Source: Bacteroidota bacterium (GTDB lineage Bacteria; Bacteroidota; Bacteroidia; Bacteroidales; F082). From it: a stretch of DNA of 60,617 nt. Within the stretch, counting starts at the first letter, position 1. Every line of letters starts with the position of its first letter. Position numbers and translations under genes: made by a program. The DNA is taken from contig JAHIUX010000025.1 of NCBI GenBank assembly GCA_018816765.1, positions 1-60,617 on the forward strand. Direction: 5' to 3'. Under the pieces are notes generated by a model. The model did no database searches. It had not been told where the DNA came from and was given only the letters and a program-made list of their open reading frames with translations. This document shows, piece by piece, positions 54,135 through 60,617 of the stretch.

Positions 54135-55769
54135 TTATAAGCCCAGCATTTTGGGTCCCATTTCGAAGCTCACGTCGACCGGAATGCCTTTGGCGGTAAT
54201 GCGGTCGAGGTCGGATTGCAGCTGTGGTTTGATTACGCCATCTGTTGCAATCCAGTCTTTTACCACATTGTAATCACCGTTTCCCTGGGCGGTGAGGATC
54301 TGTTGTGTGAGCAGCTTGCTGGCTTCCATCATTTTCTCGAGGTTGATGGCATAGGTTCCGTCTTCGCTGCGAGTAAAGGCACCGTGATCAAAGAAGAAGT
54401 TAAATGTCAGCATATTGGCTTTTCCATGTGCGCTGGCTGCGCCAAAACGTACAGAGCGGAAGAAACCTGCCATAAAGGTTACGTAGTTGTCCATAAGTTC
54501 GGTGTCCTTGAATTCACCCATTTCGTGAAGCCTGGTCACCAGGTAGAGGCCAAGGATATCGGCTTTGGCTTCCTCGAGTGCTGAATATTGCTCGCGTAAG
54601 GCCTTCCTGACAGTTGATTTGCCATCGATGGTGTTTTTAATCCCCATGCCATGGGCAACTTCATGGAACATGGTGTTGCTAAAAAACGCATCGAACTTGA
54701 TGTGGGGGCGCTGTTCGGCTGCGATCAGCTCATCGCTGATGGGCATCAAAATATTCTCGAATTTGGCTTTCATGGCGTTTTTCAGCTGCAGCTTGCGGGT
54801 GCCTTTTTCGAGCTGAACGCGTTCGTCGTTGGGCAGGTTAATGGCAATGGTTTTGCTTGCGCTGTTGCAGTCGCCGGCATAATACACCACATCGTAGGCA
54901 TTGAGGTCGGCATCCGATCCGGGAACTTCTTTTTTGTAGATGTCTTCTACGGGCAATTGCTTCTGCAGATCGGGAAGAAACTGGGCATAGCGCGAAAGCC
55001 TGTCGCTCCATACGATGTCCTTGATCAGGATATACGATTCCTGTGCAGCTTTATAGCCAAACAATGCGTCGGTATAGTTTTCGATCGGACCAACAACAAA
55101 GTCGACCTTGTTGTTCTTCACGGCCATCCAGGCCATGTCGCTGGCCAGGTAATCGTCGCTCAGTAAGGCTTCGGCACGCAGGCGCAGATAATCGGCAAAC
55201 TCCGCATCGCCGGCCAGTTTTGAGGCCTGTTGCAGCAAATCGGCTGCCTTGTTGATGCGGTCAGCATAATACTCATGATACCAAACACATTTCAGCTTGC
55301 CATCGGTGTCGCGCACGATGACGGTATACTGGCTGGTTTTGTTCGGATCGTCGAACTGCTCAAATTCTTCCTTGCTCATGTCGGCCGGGTAAAACTGAGC
55401 ACCTGCCGGCTTTGGCTGTGTACCTTCAATAAAGGGTTTCTGGTTGTCAAGCTCGTCCCATGGACCGTAGTTCAGCTTGGCAAATTCCTTTGCCTTCGGG
55501 TCGGCAATGCCTGCCAGAAATGCATCTTTTTCTCCCACATTCTGCAACCAGAATATTTCGTCCATCAGGTCGGCTGTCTGAAACAGCAGGCGCAGCATTT
55601 GTTTCTCGTTGTCATTCAGGTGCGAAATGTCCGAAGTCAGGGGTACATGCACATACTTGTTGAGCAATTCATCCATTGGGTCTTGCTGTTTTGTTTCTTT
55701 TGGTGCTGGTTGCTGGCAAGCCGTAAAGGCAGCAATGAGCAGCAACACAAAGCTTAATTTTTTGATCAT
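54135..55769 (-). CDS. M49-like (dipeptidyl-peptidase III-type) zinc peptidase lipoprotein
   Basis: 544 residues from the ATG at 55769; ATGs at 55772 and 55796 are possible but add residues ahead of a good lipoprotein signal (lipobox AFTAC, C18). Zinc site: HEVAHG (H369, E370, H373) and LEEAKAD about 30 residues later (E399/E400), matching the HEXXH...EEAKAD form of bacterial M49-related hydrolases rather than the HELLGH of classical DPP III. It probably cuts short peptides, attached to a membrane. Together with the S46 enzyme it suggests growth on peptides. The assignment is by motif; NUDIX-linked relatives are described as hydrolases of unsure substrate. Confidence 0.78.
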   Translation of the reverse strand: MIKKLSFVLLLIAAFTACQQPAPKETKQQDPMDELLNKYVHVPLTSDISHLNDNEKQMLRLLFQTADLMDEIFWLQNVGEKDAFLAGIADPKAKEFAKLNYGPWDELDNQKPFIEGTQPKPAGAQFYPADMSKEEFEQFDDPNKTSQYTVIVRDTDGKLKCVWYHEYYADRINKAADLLQQASKLAGDAEFADYLRLRAEALLSDDYLASDMAWMAVKNNKVDFVVGPIENYTDALFGYKAAQESYILIKDIVWSDRLSRYAQFLPDLQKQLPVEDIYKKEVPGSDADLNAYDVVYYAGDCNSASKTIAINLPNDERVQLEKGTRKLQLKNAMKAKFENILMPISDELIAAEQRPHIKFDAFFSNTMFHEVAHGMGIKNTIDGKSTVRKALREQYSALEEAKADILGLYLVTRLHEMGEFKDTELMDNYVTFMAGFFRSVRFGAASAHGKANMLTFNFFFDHGAFTRSEDGTYAINLEKMMEASKLLTQQILTAQGNGDYNVVKDWIATDGVIKPQLQSDLDRITAKGIPVDVSFEMGPKMLGL

Positions 55770-55949
55770 CATTGTGTTAAGATTAACGGGGTTCAAGCCT
55801 ACGAAATTACATCATTTTTAGGAGTTGAGCCAGCCTAAGCATCAGATTCTGCCGTTTTGCCCCTCGAAGGCCCACTTGCCGGGCATTTTTGCCCTGAATT
55901 TTATACGATTAATCCGAAATATTGTAACGCCCACATATGTAAAGGAATA

Positions 55950-55957
55950 TATATTTG
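55950..55957 (+). promoter_or_regulatory. -7 element of the DUF2202 gene
   Basis: TATATTTG, an exact match, 37 bases before ATG 55994. It makes the longer frame start at 55955 unlikely. Confidence 0.55.
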
Positions 55958-55993
55958 ACTCACTATTTATTACCCAACTTAATACAAATTGTT

Positions 55994-56767
55994 ATGGAAA
56001 ATTACCTGAGAAATCTGGCCTTAAGTACAGCAGCCCTGCTGACCATGCTTGTATTTGTTCAATGTCAGAAAACCGCTTCGCCCGCTGAGTCGGCTGCATC
56101 AGCAACAGAAAAAACCGACCGCCTGAATTCGGCTGAACAGGCTGCAGCTGCCGATGCCTCACTTATCCTTACTGACAGCCTGCCGGCCTGTGTGCACGAC
56201 AAAATATACAGCATGCCTGTGGAGCCATTAAGTGACACCGAGCGCAATGTACTGGAATTCGTGCGTGAAGAAGAGCTGTTGGCCCACGATGTGTATGTAT
56301 TCCTGGGCGCACACTACAACCTTCCGATCTTTAAACACATTGCGAAGAGCGAACGCTTTCACGCCAATGTGATGCTTGCCTTGCTGCAGAAATACGCATT
56401 GGCTGATCCGGCAGAAAACCACCAGGAAGGTGTTTTTGCCAACTCCGATATTCAGCTGCTGTATAACCAGTTTACTGAACAGGGATTGCTTTCACTGGAA
56501 GATGCATTGACTGTGGGCGAAACCATAGAGGACTTTGATATTGCCGACCTGGTGGCTCACCTTGATGGCGATGTTGACAATGCTGACCTGGGCTTTTCGC
56601 TTGAACAGCTGACCAAAGGGTCGCGGAATCACCTGAGGGCCTTTTATGCACACCTCAGCTTCCGCAACCTGACCTATACACCGCAATATATTTCGCAGGA
56701 AATGTATGACCAGATTGTTGCATCTCCCTGGGAGACCGGCAATGGCTTTTGCGACTGTGCAATGTAA
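55994..56767 (+). CDS. DUF2202 ferritin-like lipoprotein
   Basis: 257 residues from ATG 55994 with a lipobox (FVQC, C24), then an Ala/Ser-rich linker. The DUF2202 region (about 75-235) contains LEFVREEELLAHDVYVFLG, ERFHANVMLALLQKYAL and a C-terminal RNHLRAFYAHL. Glu and His residues on helices suggest a ferritin-like four-helix bundle that may bind metal; the C-terminal CDCAM adds cysteines. Function unknown. A strong hairpin terminator follows at 56829. Confidence 0.75.
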   Translation: MENYLRNLALSTAALLTMLVFVQCQKTASPAESAASATEKTDRLNSAEQAAAADASLILTDSLPACVHDKIYSMPVEPLSDTERNVLEFVREEELLAHDVYVFLGAHYNLPIFKHIAKSERFHANVMLALLQKYALADPAENHQEGVFANSDIQLLYNQFTEQGLLSLEDALTVGETIEDFDIADLVAHLDGDVDNADLGFSLEQLTKGSRNHLRAFYAHLSFRNLTYTPQYISQEMYDQIVASPWETGNGFCDCAM

Positions 56768-56828
56768 CTCACCACAAACACCTTCACAAATTGCCCTATG
56801 GGTGTCAACCTTTACGGCTATGCTTCAG

Positions 56829-56857
56829 GAGCCGCCGGCATGCCGGCGGCTCTTTTG
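56829..56857 (+). terminator. Strong intrinsic terminator after the DUF2202 gene
   Basis: GAGCCGCCGGCA directly followed by TGCCGGCGGCTC and TTTT; a 10-bp GC-rich stem with a four-base loop. Confidence 0.8.
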
Positions 56858-56968
56858 CTACAGCATCGCCCGGCTTACCATCAGTTGATCAGGATTGTAT
56901 GGCAAAAGGAGAAAATCCATGATAAATAATTCAACAATTACCTACTGGATTAACGCCCTGGTTATGCT

Positions 56969-56976
56969 TATATTTG
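56969..56976 (+). promoter_or_regulatory. -7 element of the SQR-like gene
   Basis: TATATTTG, an exact match, 46 bases before ATG 57022. Confidence 0.5.
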
Positions 56977-57021
56977 TGTCAACCATCCCCGGTTAAATTA
57001 CGTCACTAAAAACTCCTTTCT

Positions 57022-58476
57022 ATGGCAAAAATTATTGTGCTTGGCGCGGGAATATCCGGTCACACGGCAGCCGCCTTTCTTCGCAAAAAACTAAGTAAAA
57101 AACATGAAGTCGTCGTTGTTACACCAAATGCCTATTATCAATGGATTCCTTCAAACATCTGGGTTGGTGTGGGTAAAATGACCGTTGATCAGGTAAGGTT
57201 CAAACTGGCGCCCCTGTACAAGCGCTGGGGCATTGATTACCGGCAGGCCAGGGCAGTTAGTATTCATCCTGAGGGTGGCAGCAGCAGCAAACCCTTTGTG
57301 CGCATCGAATATACTGCCGATGAACACAAAGGCGAAGTGGCGGATATTGCCTACGACTTTCTGGTGAATGCCACCGGTCCGAAATTGAATTTTGAAGCCA
57401 CAGAAGGCCTTGGTCCAGGGAAAAACACCGCTTCGGTGTGTTCTTACGATCACGCCTCGGGCGCATGGAAACAGCTGCAGGAAGCCATCGAAAAGATGAA
57501 AAACGGCATGAGGCAGCGGTTTGTTATTGGCACGGGTCACCCAATGGCCACCTGTCAGGGAGCCGCCTTTGAATACATCCTTAACGTAGCCTTTGAAATC
57601 AGAAAACGCAGGCTCGAACACCTGGCCGACATCACCTGGCTAAGCAATGAGTATGAACTGGGTGATTTTGGCATGGGAGGCGCCCACATCAAGCGTGGAG
57701 GCTATATCACCTCCACCAGGGTGTTTGCCGAAAGCTTCCTGCGCGAAAACAATATCCGCTGGATCAAACGTGCAGGGGTGAAGAAGGTTGAACCCAACCT
57801 CATCCATTACGAAACCCTTGATGGCACCGAAAACACCATTCCGTTCGATTTTGCCATGCTCATCCCTTCCTTTGCCGGCGTAGGCATCAAGTCGTATGAT
57901 GCCGCCGGTAACGACATCACCGCTAAGCTTTTTGCCGCCAACGGACTGATGAAAGTAGATGCCGACTACACACCAAAGCCCTATGAGCAATGGAGCGTGC
58001 GCGACTGGCCTGAAACCTACCGCAATCCGGAATACCCAAACATATTTGCCACCGGCATCGCCTTCGCCCCTCCCCATAGCATTTCGAAACCCATGCAAAG
58101 CAAATCGGGGCTCAACATATTTCCAACTCCTCCCCGCACGGGTATGCCATCGGGCGTTATGGGTAAGGTCACGGCACTTAATATCATCGCCTTGGTAAAA
58201 CACGGGGAGCACCCCCTGAAACACAGGGCCAGCATGGGTCGCATGGGCGCAGCCTGCATTGTTTCGGCCGGCTATGGCATGACCAAAGGCGCCGCTGCCA
58301 CCATGACCGTCCACCCTATTGTTCCTGACTTTGAAAAATATCCCGAATACGGGCGTAGCCTTGGCTATACCATGGGCGAAGCCGGACTGGCTGGTCACTG
58401 GCTCAAATGGTTTATGCACTATATGTTTTTACACAAAGCCAAAGGCTATCCGTTCTGGTGGCTGCTTCCTGAATAA
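57022..58476 (+). CDS. Sulfide:quinone oxidoreductase-like flavoprotein
   Basis: 484 residues. FAD-binding IIVLGAGISGHTAAAFL at the start, a second dinucleotide region with VNATGP (115-120), and the SQR-like TGHPMATCQGAAFEYI. Cysteines C140, C178 and C412 lie at positions where SQR-family enzymes carry redox cysteines. The end (HWLKWFMHYMFLHKAKG, then PFWWLLPE) is amphipathic and hydrophobic, suited to touching the inner membrane and quinone. The reaction would be sulfide oxidation to polysulfide or sulfur with transfer to quinone; an NADH-dehydrogenase-like role is the alternative. The tiny ORF at 58514 follows closely. Confidence 0.78.
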   Translation: MAKIIVLGAGISGHTAAAFLRKKLSKKHEVVVVTPNAYYQWIPSNIWVGVGKMTVDQVRFKLAPLYKRWGIDYRQARAVSIHPEGGSSSKPFVRIEYTADEHKGEVADIAYDFLVNATGPKLNFEATEGLGPGKNTASVCSYDHASGAWKQLQEAIEKMKNGMRQRFVIGTGHPMATCQGAAFEYILNVAFEIRKRRLEHLADITWLSNEYELGDFGMGGAHIKRGGYITSTRVFAESFLRENNIRWIKRAGVKKVEPNLIHYETLDGTENTIPFDFAMLIPSFAGVGIKSYDAAGNDITAKLFAANGLMKVDADYTPKPYEQWSVRDWPETYRNPEYPNIFATGIAFAPPHSISKPMQSKSGLNIFPTPPRTGMPSGVMGKVTALNIIALVKHGEHPLKHRASMGRMGAACIVSAGYGMTKGAAATMTVHPIVPDFEKYPEYGRSLGYTMGEAGLAGHWLKWFMHYMFLHKAKGYPFWWLLPE

Positions 58477-58513
58477 TCTGCTGATTTACAATGTATAATA
58501 ACAGAATGTCGTC

Positions 58514-58672
58514 ATGAAAAATACTGCTTTTGCACCCTATTCCGAAGAATCCTATCCGCCGGTTCCAACAAAATCGACCCGCTTTTGGCGCGGGTTTGTG
58601 CCCTGGCAGATTGTCCGGTTTTTTGTGCTTAACATCAAGATTATCCGCATAGTGGTTGGTGGTCACTCCTGA
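58514..58672 (+). CDS. 52-residue companion ORF of the SQR-like gene
   Basis: Starts 37 bases after the flavoprotein stop. It begins MKNTAFAPYSEESYPPVPTK, then STRFWRGFVPWQIVRFF, and ends IRIVVGGHS. It is rich in Trp, Phe, Arg and Ile, and its second half could form an amphipathic or membrane-associated helix. Codon use resembles its neighbours, and the position suggests one operon with the SQR-like gene. It could be a small subunit or membrane anchor. I think I have seen similar ORFs behind this SQR type, but cannot verify that. Confidence 0.6.
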   Translation: MKNTAFAPYSEESYPPVPTKSTRFWRGFVPWQIVRFFVLNIKIIRIVVGGHS

Positions 58673-58681
58673 TTGGAAGGA

Positions 58682-59824
58682 TCAGTGGCTCTCGTCCTGA
58701 TCGCGGAACATATCGGCTGCAATGCCATCAGCAAACAGCTTGCCTTTGTCGGTCAGAAACAACCTGTGCTGGTCGCAGAAGAGGTGTCCGCTGCTAATGT
58801 GCTTTTTTGACTGCGCGAGGCAATAATCGCGGTAGACAACCCCAAACACATTCAGGATGTGCTCAGTGTCGCAGCCCCAGGAGGTGCGCAGCGAAGTCAT
58901 CACATATTCATTGTACTGTTGCTCCACGCTCAGCTGCTCGTGTTCGTAGAGTTGCTGCTGACTTTCGGTATGCGCGATATAAGCTGTCAGGTTCGACACA
59001 TTCCATTGCCGTGAATGTCCGTTGAACGAATGTGCCGAAGGGCCCAGACCGACATAATGGCCACCCAGCCAGTAGATGCTGTTGTGTCTTGAGTAATAAC
59101 CCGGGCGGGCGAAGTTGGAGATTTCGTAATGGATAAAACCGTGCTGCTGAAGCGTGTTCATCAGCATTTCGAAATGCCTGGCACTTTGCTGTTCATCCAC
59201 AGCCGCTGCACGGCCCTTGCTGATGAGGAGATGCAGGGCGGTTTTGTGTTCCACGGTAAGCGCATAGGCCGAAAGGTGGTTGATGCCCGTGTTGAGAAAC
59301 CTGCCAATGTTTGCCAGCCATTTCTCATCGGTGAGTGTAGGTATGCCATAAATCAGGTCCATGGTCAGGTTCGAAAAACCTGCCGCCTGTGCCCTGCTCA
59401 GGGCTGAGATCGCCTCAGCGGCATTGTGTGCCCGGTTAAGGTAAGTCAGGTCATCGTCGAAAAAGCTTTGTACGCCAATGCTCAGCCGGTTCACCTCAGT
59501 ACCTGTCAGTTCGCTCAGGTATCCGGTTGAAAGGTCGTCGGGATTGGCTTCGAGGGTGATTTCAACAGCCGGATCGACCTGAAAATGCTGTTTAAGTGCT
59601 GCAATCAGTCCTGAAACCTCTGCAGCACTCAGCAGGGAAGGGGTTCCTCCGCCGAAATATACCGTGTTTACCGTTTCACCGTTCAGGTATCCGGCCCTCG
59701 ATGCCATTTCATGCTTCAGTGCATCGAGAAATGTAGCTTTGTTTCTGACTGATGCCAGTGAGAAAAAATTGCAGTAATGGCACTTTTGCTTGCAGAAAGG
59801 GATGTGAATATAGATGCCGGCCAT
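58682..59824 (-). CDS. hemW: Radical SAM heme chaperone HemW
   Basis: 380 residues. C11, C15, C18 (CKQKCHYC) form the radical-SAM cluster site, followed by GGGTPSLL and the HemW-type sequences DLIYGIPTL and HYEISNFARPGYYSRHN. The C-terminal HemW domain is complete. The CxxxCxxC is followed by Asn-Phe-Phe, not the extra cysteine of coproporphyrinogen dehydrogenase HemN, which supports HemW. It inserts heme into respiratory proteins. It converges on the 52-residue ORF. Confidence 0.9.
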   Translation of the reverse strand: MAGIYIHIPFCKQKCHYCNFFSLASVRNKATFLDALKHEMASRAGYLNGETVNTVYFGGGTPSLLSAAEVSGLIAALKQHFQVDPAVEITLEANPDDLSTGYLSELTGTEVNRLSIGVQSFFDDDLTYLNRAHNAAEAISALSRAQAAGFSNLTMDLIYGIPTLTDEKWLANIGRFLNTGINHLSAYALTVEHKTALHLLISKGRAAAVDEQQSARHFEMLMNTLQQHGFIHYEISNFARPGYYSRHNSIYWLGGHYVGLGPSAHSFNGHSRQWNVSNLTAYIAHTESQQQLYEHEQLSVEQQYNEYVMTSLRTSWGCDTEHILNVFGVVYRDYCLAQSKKHISSGHLFCDQHRLFLTDKGKLFADGIAADMFRDQDESH

Positions 59825-59864
59825 GAAATTATTTTAAAACACTGAACTTTCTGTTGTGAGTTTT

Positions 59865-59903
59865 GTTTAATGTTTCGACTGATTAAAGATTAAAACATTA
59901 AAC
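59865..59903. repeat. 11-bp inverted repeat between hemW and the YceI gene
   Basis: GTTTAATGTTT (59865-59875) and AAACATTAAAC (59893-59903), 17 bases apart, in the divergent region upstream of both genes. A dimeric regulator site is plausible; a hairpin is also possible. It is AT-rich, so chance cannot be excluded. Confidence 0.5.
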
Positions 59904-59971
59904 ATTGTTGCGAGTATGTTTTCAATCGCAGTCCAAAAATAGATGTTAAACACCATAAACTCATGTTAAAA

Positions 59972-60556
59972 ATGAAAAAAACCCTGTTAACTATTGTCTC
60001 ACTTCTTGTCGTTGCCCTGAGCTTCGGACAGAACACAAACTGGAAAATCGACCAATCGCATGCCAATGTTACCTTCGAAATCGACCATATGGTCATCACA
60101 ACGGTAACCGGCAGTTTCAAGGAATTTAGCGGAGTCATCATGGCCGACAAGCCTGATTTTTCTGATGCCAGCGTAAAATTCACCATCCAGGCAGCTTCAA
60201 TCAACACCGATACCGAAAAACGCGATGACCACCTGCGCAGTGCCGACTTTTTTGATGTGGCCAAATACCCAACCATCGAGTTTGTTGGCAAGTCAATGAC
60301 AAAGGTAAGTGGTAACAAATATAAGCTCAAGGGTGATCTGAGCATGCATGGCGTTACCAAAAGCGTTGAGCTGGATGTCAAATACAATGGCACGATCAAG
60401 GACCCATGGGGAAACACCCGCGCTGGTTTCAAGGTTAGCGGCAGCCTCAACAGAACCGACTATGGCCTGACCTACAATACGGTGATGGAAGCCGGTGGCC
60501 TGGTAGTTGGTGAAAATGTAGATATTCAGGTGAATCTTGAGCTGATTAAACAATAA
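59972..60556 (+). CDS. YceI-family periplasmic lipid-binding protein
   Basis: 194 residues from ATG 59972 (MKKTLLTIVSLL); an ATG at 59963 adds three residues. Signal peptide 1-20 (ending LSFGQ). The YceI beta-barrel motifs are present: WKIDQSHANVTFEIDHMV, SADFFDVAKYPTIEF, and DLSMHGVTKSVELD with the final VNLELIKQ. The family binds isoprenoid or polyprenyl chains and responds to stress or alkaline pH in some bacteria. The ligand here is unknown. The terminator at 60581 follows. Confidence 0.9.
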   Translation: MKKTLLTIVSLLVVALSFGQNTNWKIDQSHANVTFEIDHMVITTVTGSFKEFSGVIMADKPDFSDASVKFTIQAASINTDTEKRDDHLRSADFFDVAKYPTIEFVGKSMTKVSGNKYKLKGDLSMHGVTKSVELDVKYNGTIKDPWGNTRAGFKVSGSLNRTDYGLTYNTVMEAGGLVVGENVDIQVNLELIKQ

Positions 60557-60580
60557 TTTGCCCATAACACCAATCTGAAA

Positions 60581-60608
60581 ACCCGGGGATTTTCTCCGGG
60601 TTTTTTTA
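60581..60608 (+). terminator. Intrinsic terminator after the YceI gene
   Basis: ACCCGG(GG), five-base loop, (TC)CCGGGT, then TTTTTTT. Confidence 0.8.
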
Positions 60609-60617
60609 TGACTTCAA

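Noticed and set aside
1-60617. CRISPR arrays, insertion sequences, prophage genes, rRNA operons
   Set aside because: No regularly spaced direct repeats, transposase, integrase or phage structural genes, or rRNA sequence were seen.

Overview
The window looks like chromosomal DNA of a member of the Bacteroidota, most likely a Bacteroidia/Bacteroidales-type anaerobe or microaerophile. The evidence is: a PorZ homologue and several secreted proteins ending in type IX secretion (T9SS) C-terminal sorting domains; families largely confined to the phylum (DUF4175, DUF4292, a YbeY with the Bacteroidota-type metal site, S46 dipeptidyl peptidase); and repeated promoter elements of the form TAnnTTTG in place of an E. 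coli -10 box. Nearly all of it reads as host core genome. The exception is the first ~1.5 kb, which is visibly more AT-rich and holds accessory material.

Layout. (1) 1-1480: the 3' end of a large toxin-like gene with a glycine-zipper tail, a small membrane protein behind it (candidate immunity protein), a bidirectional terminator, and a wrecked XRE-type regulator gene. (2) 1507-5345: membrane acyltransferase-like gene, small T9SS cargo, Crp/Fnr regulator with FNR-like cysteines, outer-membrane-type protein. (3) 5450-16498: porZ-recO, the lipB-lipA pair on the other strand, then two very large T9SS proteases (gingipain-like C25 and subtilisin-like S8). (4) 16502-34232: a 17.7-kb run of twelve minus-strand genes: DUF4175, a degenerate GHKL-like protein, ybeY, mnmG, methyltransferase, a giant sensor kinase, flippase, dut, nucleotidyltransferase, TPR lipoprotein, DUF4292 lipoprotein, EnvC-like protein. 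Two parS-type palindromes flank mnmG. (5) 34345-44815: M1 peptidase, gltX, folB, CWC protein, three tRNAs (Cys, Thr, Arg), tyrosine phosphatase, nitroreductase, thioesterase, a T9SS repeat protein, a DUF1207-like protein, mgsA. (6) 44909-51622: metG, ldcA, yraN, PH-like protein, universal stress fusion, an RluB-type pseudouridine synthase with a long repetitive basic N-terminus. (7) 51698-60617: a pair of exported/lipoprotein peptidases (S46 and M49-like), a DUF2202 lipoprotein, a sulfide:quinone-oxidoreductase-like flavoprotein with a 52-residue companion ORF, hemW, and a YceI protein.

How the genes fit together. Protein scavenging outside the cell is a theme: C25, S8, M1, S46 and M49-like peptidases are all exported, four protein-secretion cargoes carry T9SS tails, and PorZ belongs to the surface complex that processes such cargoes. 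The minus-strand block from flippase to EnvC-like protein is a cell-envelope module. The most interesting points for follow-up are the toxin/immunity pair at the left edge, the two parS sites (one containing the start codon of a gene), the SQR-like gene with its conserved-looking tiny partner, and the tandem ~38-residue repeats of the pseudouridine synthase. No CRISPR array, intact insertion sequence, prophage or rRNA gene was seen. Residue numbers and promoter matches were read by eye; no database search was possible.
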